Shown here: piece after piece, positions 59,997-64,000 of the stretch
Numbering within the stretch: position 1 is the first letter of the stretch
Layout of the letters: each line of letters starts with the position of its first letter
NCBI RefSeq assembly: GCF_000374645.1
Contig: NZ_KB894801.1
Location: forward strand, 1 to 64,000
DNA: 64,000 bases
Direction of reading: 5' to 3'
From: Arhodomonas aquaeolei DSM 8974
GTDB lineage: Bacteria > Pseudomonadota > Gammaproteobacteria > Nitrococcales > Nitrococcaceae
Translations under genes and position numbers: made by a program
Notes under the pieces: model-generated
Database searches by the model: none
What the model was told of the DNA's origin: nothing
Seen by the model: the letters and a program-made list of their open reading frames with translations, nothing else

Positions 59997-60896
59997 CTAG
60001 CGCGTCGCCAGCCAGGCGCCCAGGAGGACGACGGGGATGGCGCAGAGGGTGGCGACGGAGAGGGTCTCGCCGATGATCAGCCAGGCGAGGACCGCAGTGG
60101 TCACGGGGATGAGGTAGTAAAGGCCCGCCGCCCGGCCCGCGCCGAGGGTGCTGATGGCCTTGTTCCAGCAGAAAAAGGCGACGATCGAGGCACCGACCCC
60201 CACGTACAGCAGTACCGCGTAACCCTGCCAGTCCAGACCGTAGAGATGAGCGGGGTCGGAGAGGGTCAGCCAAGCGGGGGCGAGCACGAATGCGCCGAGG
60301 ATGATGGTGATGGCGAGATTGGCCTGCACCGGGATCTCCCGCGTGAGCAGCCGGACCGTCACCGCGTAGCCGGAGAAGCAGACGACGGCGCCGGCCATGA
60401 GCAGCAGGGCCGGGACGATGCGTGTCTCCCCGCCGCCCCCCTCACCGGCGTGTCCGAGCGTGATGACGGCGACGCCCGCGAGCGCGATCAGCCCGCCGGT
60501 ACCGGCGTGCCTGGGCAGACGCTCACGCAGGAAGACAGCGGCGAGAAAGGCGATTACCAGGGGCGAGAGGGTGTTGAGCAGCGCCAGTACGGCGGCGCCC
60601 GCGTAATGGCCGGCGCCGTAGACGAGCGTGTTGAACGACGCGATGCCCAGCACCGCGCTCAGCACGACCATGGCGAAGCGGCGCCGGATCGCGGGCAGCT
60701 CGGCGACGATGGTGCGTCCGAACACCAGGGCCGCGATGACGGCGGCGATGCTCCAGCGGGCGAAGGACAGGTCGAGCGGCGTAAGGGTCGCCCCCATGCC
60801 GCGCGCGACCACGAAATTGCCAGACCACAGGGTGATCGCCAGCAACGCCCAGGCCGCCCCGGCCAGGAGGCTGCGGGTATCGTTTTCCGTGTTCAC
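59997..60896 (-). CDS. EamA/DMT-superfamily transporter
   Basis: About 299 residues with ten membrane helices in two EamA repeats (for example WALLAITLWSGNFVVAR and YLIPVTTAVLAWLIIGE). Such proteins move metabolites, often amino acids, out of or into the cell. Substrate unknown. GTG 60896 gives a start of normal length; an in-frame GTG at 60923 is possible. Neither has a good ribosome site. Confidence 0.88.
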   Translation of the reverse strand: MNTENDTRSLLAGAAWALLAITLWSGNFVVARGMGATLTPLDLSFARWSIAAVIAALVFGRTIVAELPAIRRRFAMVVLSAVLGIASFNTLVYGAGHYAGAAVLALLNTLSPLVIAFLAAVFLRERLPRHAGTGGLIALAGVAVITLGHAGEGGGGETRIVPALLLMAGAVVCFSGYAVTVRLLTREIPVQANLAITIILGAFVLAPAWLTLSDPAHLYGLDWQGYAVLLYVGVGASIVAFFCWNKAISTLGAGRAAGLYYLIPVTTAVLAWLIIGETLSVATLCAIPVVLLGAWLATR

Positions 60897-60934
60897 TGAC
60901 AGCCGCTCTCGTCTCCGGTCCACCAGGTCCGGAG

Positions 60935-60959
60935 GTTACGGCAGCACCGCTGCCGTAAC
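60935..60959 (-). terminator. Terminator hairpin after the methylthioinosine phosphorylase gene
   Basis: GTTACGGCAGC and GCTGCCGTAAC form a perfect 11-bp stem with the loop ACC, 5 nt after the gene's stop on the minus strand. There is no T run. Confidence 0.7.
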
Positions 60960-60964
60960 GTCTC

Positions 60965-61705
60965 TCAGAAGCCGTTGATCATCGATCCGAGCACGCAGCG
61001 GACATTGGCCATGCCCGTCTTGAGGATGCGCTCGATCTCGCTCATGGCGATCGGCGTGTCGCCGTGCACGCCGGCGGCCCAGTTGGCGACCACAGCGCAG
61101 GTCGTGTAGGGCAGCTCGAGCTCGCGGGCGAGTACCGCCTCGGGCATGCCGGTCATGCCAACCATGTCGCAGCCGTCGCGCTGCAGGCGCCGGATTTCCG
61201 CGGCGGTCTCCAGCCGTGGTCCCTGGGTGGCGCCGTAGCAGCCGCCGTCGACCATCGCCACGTCGCACTCGCCTGCCGCCGAGAGCAGCCGGCCCCGGAG
61301 GGTGGCATCGTAGGGCTGCGTGAAGTCCACGTGCGTGACGCGGTCGAGATCCTGCTCGAAGAAGGTATTCGCCCGTCCCCACGTGTAGTCGATGATCTGG
61401 TCCGGTGCTGCCAGCGTGCCGGGCGCGAGCTCGGCGCTGATGCCGCCCACCGCGGCCACCGCCAGCACGCAGGTTGCACCGGCCTGCTGCATCGCCCAGA
61501 TGTTGGCGCGGTAATTGATGCCGTGGGGCGGGATGGTGTGCCCGTAGCCGTGGCGCGCGAGGAAGATCACGCGCTGCTCATTGAGGTGGCCGTGGGTCAG
61601 CGGCCCGGAGGGCTCGCCGAACGGCGTGTGCACCATCTCGCGGCGGTCGATCTCAAGGCCCGGCAGCGATGTCAGGCCGGTGCCGCCGATAATCGCCAGT
61701 GTCAT
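60965..61705 (-). CDS. S-methyl-5'-thioinosine phosphorylase (MTAP family)
   Basis: 246 residues. IGGTGL opens the phosphate site, HTPFGEPSGPLTHG is the loop typical of the Pseudomonas-type methylthioinosine enzyme, and MVGMTGMPEAVLARELE is the purine/ribose site. It splits methylthioinosine to hypoxanthine and methylthioribose phosphate. The hpt gene directly upstream would salvage the hypoxanthine. Methylthioadenosine phosphorylase activity cannot be ruled out. Confidence 0.88.
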   Translation of the reverse strand: MTLAIIGGTGLTSLPGLEIDRREMVHTPFGEPSGPLTHGHLNEQRVIFLARHGYGHTIPPHGINYRANIWAMQQAGATCVLAVAAVGGISAELAPGTLAAPDQIIDYTWGRANTFFEQDLDRVTHVDFTQPYDATLRGRLLSAAGECDVAMVDGGCYGATQGPRLETAAEIRRLQRDGCDMVGMTGMPEAVLARELELPYTTCAVVANWAAGVHGDTPIAMSEIERILKTGMANVRCVLGSMINGF

Positions 61706-61754
61706 ACCCCTCCCCCTGGTTGATGGTCGGGAAGCGCCGTGTGTGGGGCGGCGG

Positions 61755-62333
61755 TTACTCGCCCTCGTGATCCGGGTGGACCGCGTAGACGCCGCCGAGG
61801 TTGCGGAAGTAGCCCTTGTAGTCCATGCCGGAGCCGAACACGTAGCGGTCGGTCACGGAGAGCCCGGTGAAGTCGGCCTGGAGGCCGTGGTAGCGCCGGT
61901 CGTGCTGTTTGTCGAACAGCATCGCCGTGTACACGGCCTTGGCGCCCTCGTCACGGCACTCGTCGATGATGCCCGCGAGGGTGTGGCCCTCGTCGAGGAT
62001 GTCGTCGACGATGAGCACGGTGCGTCCCTTGAGCGGGGTCTGCGGGCGCGCGAGCCAGATCACGTCGCGGCCGACGGTGGAACCGTGGTAGCGCGTGGCA
62101 TGGATGTAGTCGACCTCCAGGGGGAACTGCAGCCGCGGCAGCAGCCGGCCCAGGGGGACGATGGCCCCCGTCATGACGCCCAAGACGACGGGCATGGTAC
62201 CGCCGAGGCGGGTCTCGATGCGCCGGGCCATGTCGTCCAGCGCGCTCTCCACGGCGGCCTCCGTGTGCAGGATCTCCGCGGTGCTCAGGATCTCGTCCAG
62301 CTGCTGTGGCGTCACCGGGTTGTAATCACTCAT
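61755..62333 (-). CDS. hpt: Hypoxanthine-guanine phosphoribosyltransferase
   Basis: 192 residues. PRPP-binding loop TVLIVDDILDEGHTL and a DYIHATRYHGST flexible-loop region. It converts hypoxanthine or guanine plus PRPP to IMP or GMP. It lies 49 nt before the methylthioinosine phosphorylase gene, in the same direction. A TATAAT box lies about 50 nt upstream. Confidence 0.92.
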   Translation of the reverse strand: MSDYNPVTPQQLDEILSTAEILHTEAAVESALDDMARRIETRLGGTMPVVLGVMTGAIVPLGRLLPRLQFPLEVDYIHATRYHGSTVGRDVIWLARPQTPLKGRTVLIVDDILDEGHTLAGIIDECRDEGAKAVYTAMLFDKQHDRRYHGLQADFTGLSVTDRYVFGSGMDYKGYFRNLGGVYAVHPDHEGE

Positions 62334-62381
62334 CGGCGGTCCCTTCTGTCTCCACCGGGTATTGGGGCGTCGAGGCGCGCG

Positions 62382-62387
62382 ATTATA
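62382..62387 (-). promoter_or_regulatory. Consensus -10 element upstream of hpt
   Basis: TATAAT on the minus strand, about 50 nt before the hpt ATG. The -35 at 17 nt is poor (TGGCCC). The box sits in the loop of an 8-bp inverted repeat (CGAGGCGC with GCGCCTCG), which could be an operator or the nagZ terminator. Confidence 0.5.
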
Positions 62388-62419
62388 GGCGCCTCGGCGC
62401 TACGGGGCCACTCGGGGGC

Positions 62420-63442
62420 TCACCGCTCGAGCAGCGCGGCCGCCTCGCGGGCGCGGCGCCAGTCACGGCTGGCGTGCAGGTCCTTCAGCGCGGGGGCGTG
62501 CCGGCCGTGTAGCCGGGCACGGCGCAGTGCGGCAGCGGCATCGGCACCGCCGTGCCAGTCCGGGAGCACGGCGTCCACCGCCCTGCCCTCGTTACCGATG
62601 ATGACCATGTCGCTGCCGGCGCCGAGGGCGGTGCGGACGCGCTCGCGCAGGCCGCCGGCGACCGCGGCGCCCGCCATGGAGAGGTCGTCGCTGATCACGG
62701 CGCCCTGAAAGCCGAGCCGGCCGCGCAGGATGGTGCCGATCCAGTGGCGCGAGAGGCTGGCGGGCAGGCGGTCCTCCGCGGGGAAGACGATGTGCGCCAT
62801 CATCACCGCCTCCAGCCCGTTCATGATCAGCCGCCGGAACGGCACGAGGTCCGCGTCGTGCAGATCCCGGCTATCCCGCGGATCCTCCGGCAGGGCCTCG
62901 TGGGAGTCCAGGCGCACGCCGCCGTGACCGGGAAAGTGCTTTGCCACCGCGGCCATGCCGGCGCGGCGCATGCCCCGGACGAGTGCCGCGGACAGAGCGG
63001 TGACGGCCCGGGGGGTGTCCGCCAGGGCGCGATCGCCGATCACCGTGCTCATGCCGTGATCGATGTCGACCACCGGTCCGAGGCCGAGGTCCACGCCCAC
63101 GCCGAGCAGCTCTGCCGCGCCGAGCCAGCCAAGCTGCTCGGCGATGGCCTCCGCCTCCGCGGGTTCGCGCTGCCATAGCCGGCCGAGGCCGCGCTGGGCC
63201 GGAAGCCGGGTGAAGCCGTCGGTGAAACGCTGCACCCGCCCGCCCTCGTGGTCCGTGGCGACGAGCAGCGGCGGCGCGCGCAGCGAGCGGATATCGGCGG
63301 TGAGCGCGGCGAGCTGGTCGGCGTCGGCGAAGTTGCGACGGAACAGGATCACACCGCCCACGGCGGGATCGCGCAGGCGGCGGCGCTCCTCGCCGGTGAG
63401 CGTGAGTCCCTCGATGCCGATCATCAGCGGTCCGAGCGACAT
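62420..63442 (-). CDS. nagZ: Beta-N-acetylhexosaminidase NagZ
   Basis: 340 residues of glycoside hydrolase family 3. LVATDHEGGRVQRF, AKHFPGHGG with the catalytic His on a mobile loop, and ISDDLSMAGA with the nucleophile Asp. It removes GlcNAc from anhydromuropeptides in the cytosol during cell-wall recycling and helps control AmpC where present. It follows the L,D-transpeptidase by 4 nt. Confidence 0.94.
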   Translation of the reverse strand: MSLGPLMIGIEGLTLTGEERRRLRDPAVGGVILFRRNFADADQLAALTADIRSLRAPPLLVATDHEGGRVQRFTDGFTRLPAQRGLGRLWQREPAEAEAIAEQLGWLGAAELLGVGVDLGLGPVVDIDHGMSTVIGDRALADTPRAVTALSAALVRGMRRAGMAAVAKHFPGHGGVRLDSHEALPEDPRDSRDLHDADLVPFRRLIMNGLEAVMMAHIVFPAEDRLPASLSRHWIGTILRGRLGFQGAVISDDLSMAGAAVAGGLRERVRTALGAGSDMVIIGNEGRAVDAVLPDWHGGADAAAALRRARLHGRHAPALKDLHASRDWRRAREAAALLER

Positions 63443-63446
63443 GGGC

Positions 63447-63938
63447 TTACTCGATCACCACCGGCGTGCCCGCGGGCACGCGGTCGAACAGCTCCACCAC
63501 CGCGTCCGGGTGCATGCGGATGCAGCCGTGGGAGACCGGTTGCCCGAGCGGGGACTCCGGCGGGCCGCCGTGGATGTAGATGAACCGGCGCATTGTGTCG
63601 CACCGGCCGAGGCGGTTGTGGCCCGGCTCGGTGCCGCTCAGCCAGAGGATGCGCCCGAGGATCCAGTCCCGCCCGGGATGGGCGTCGGCGAGCGCCCGGG
63701 TATAGCGCTCCCCCGTCGGACGCCGGCCCACGAATACCGCGTCCGCCGGCTCGCCGGCGCCGATGCGCGCACGCACGATGTGCCGGCCCCGCGGCGTGCA
63801 GCCGCTGCCGTCCAGCTCGCCGGCACCATTGGCGCCGGTAGCCACCGGCCAGTCCGCGAGGACGGCGCCGTCGCTGCCGTACAGGCGGAGCCGCTGCGCC
63901 GCGAGGTTCACATGGATCCAGGGGGTGTGCTCAGTCAC
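63447..63938 (-). CDS. L,D-transpeptidase (YkuD family)
   Basis: 163 residues. The YkuD domain ends with IYIHGGPP and SHGCIRMH, where the Cys is catalytic and the His residues assist. No signal peptide is obvious, which is odd for an enzyme acting on periplasmic peptidoglycan: the N terminus MTEHTPWIHVNL is polar. An upstream start is blocked by the preceding gene's end. GTG 63938 overlaps that gene by 8 nt. Confidence 0.88.
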   Translation of the reverse strand: MTEHTPWIHVNLAAQRLRLYGSDGAVLADWPVATGANGAGELDGSGCTPRGRHIVRARIGAGEPADAVFVGRRPTGERYTRALADAHPGRDWILGRILWLSGTEPGHNRLGRCDTMRRFIYIHGGPPESPLGQPVSHGCIRMHPDAVVELFDRVPAGTPVVIE

Positions 63939-64000
63939 CGGTGCGCTCCGCGGCGGTCCACTCGCTGTAGGGGTAACGCACCAGCGAGACGTTGTAGTAG
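63931..64000 (-). CDS. Unidentified protein, C-terminal end only
   Basis: The minus strand is open in one frame from the right edge to TGA at 63931-63933, giving 22 residues beginning YYNVSLVRYPYSEWTAAERT. The composition looks like real coding sequence, and the stop overlaps the GTG of the L,D-transpeptidase by 8 nt, in line with other couplings in this region. I do not recognise the family from so short a piece. Confidence 0.55.
   Translation of the reverse strand, partial: YYNVSLVRYPYSEWTAAERTGD

Overview
The window is a 64 kb chromosomal segment with very high G+C content from a Gram-negative bacterium, most likely a halophilic gammaproteobacterium. I lean towards Ectothiorhodospiraceae or a related group, but this is an inference. 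The main clues are gammaproteobacterial gene orders (yceD-rpmF-plsX-fabHDG-acpP-fabF-pabC-mltG-tmk-holB-pilZ-tatD; rne/rluC back to back; exbBD-msbA-lpxK-kdsB; mfd-csiV; MTIP-hpt-nagZ), an RNase E whose catalytic residues fall at the E. coli numbers (D303, D346, C404, C407), a glycine/sarcosine methyltransferase of the kind halophiles use to make glycine betaine, and a second-type rotary ATPase (N-ATPase) operon common in salt-living bacteria. I found no tRNA, rRNA, CRISPR array or prophage. The only mobile DNA is the end of an IS3-family element at the left edge.

Layout. 1-256: IS3-family end. 379-3726: pirin, a class I/II aminotransferase and a LysR regulator, all on the minus strand. 3743-9739: an operon divergent from lysR that encodes a ureohydrolase, a complete polyamine/spermidine-type ABC importer and a nitrilase-superfamily amidase, apparently for uptake and breakdown of a guanidino compound. 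9873-15912: N-ATPase operon atpD-C-Q-B-E-F-A-G. 15925-20986: MocR-type regulator, glycine/sarcosine N-methyltransferase, TraB-family membrane protein, class V aminotransferase. 20992-31889: one long minus-strand run for DNA replication, thymidylate, folate, cell wall and fatty acid synthesis, driven at its head by a near-consensus promoter. 31986-39091: maf, sppA, rluC, rne with a long leader, and a low-molecular-weight phosphatase. 39182-49402: Kdo/lipid A flipping and synthesis, ExbBD, ComEC, DUF2062, LolD with a single LolC/E-type permease, SfsA. 49498-53185: a tightly overlapping polyamine operon (GNAT, aminopropyltransferase, agmatinase, acetylpolyamine amidohydrolase). 53389-64000: mfd, csiV, AraC plus DUF2000, heme oxygenase, a DMT-family transporter, methylthioinosine phosphorylase, hypoxanthine phosphoribosyltransferase, nagZ, an L,D-transpeptidase and the tail of an unidentified gene.

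Connections. Aminopropyl transfer by SpeE releases methylthioadenosine; the phosphorylase and hpt genes 8-10 kb away can return its purine ring to the IMP/GMP pool. Two distinct ureohydrolases (the ABC-linked one and SpeB) point to active guanidino/polyamine metabolism. The features most worth a second look are the N-ATPase (no atpR, and an alpha-subunit P-loop with Arg-Ser in place of Lys-Thr), the transporter-linked ureohydrolase/amidase operon with its LysR box and structured leader, the self-contained polyamine operon with an ACL5-like aminopropyltransferase, and the almost leaderless start of the yceD-fab operon.
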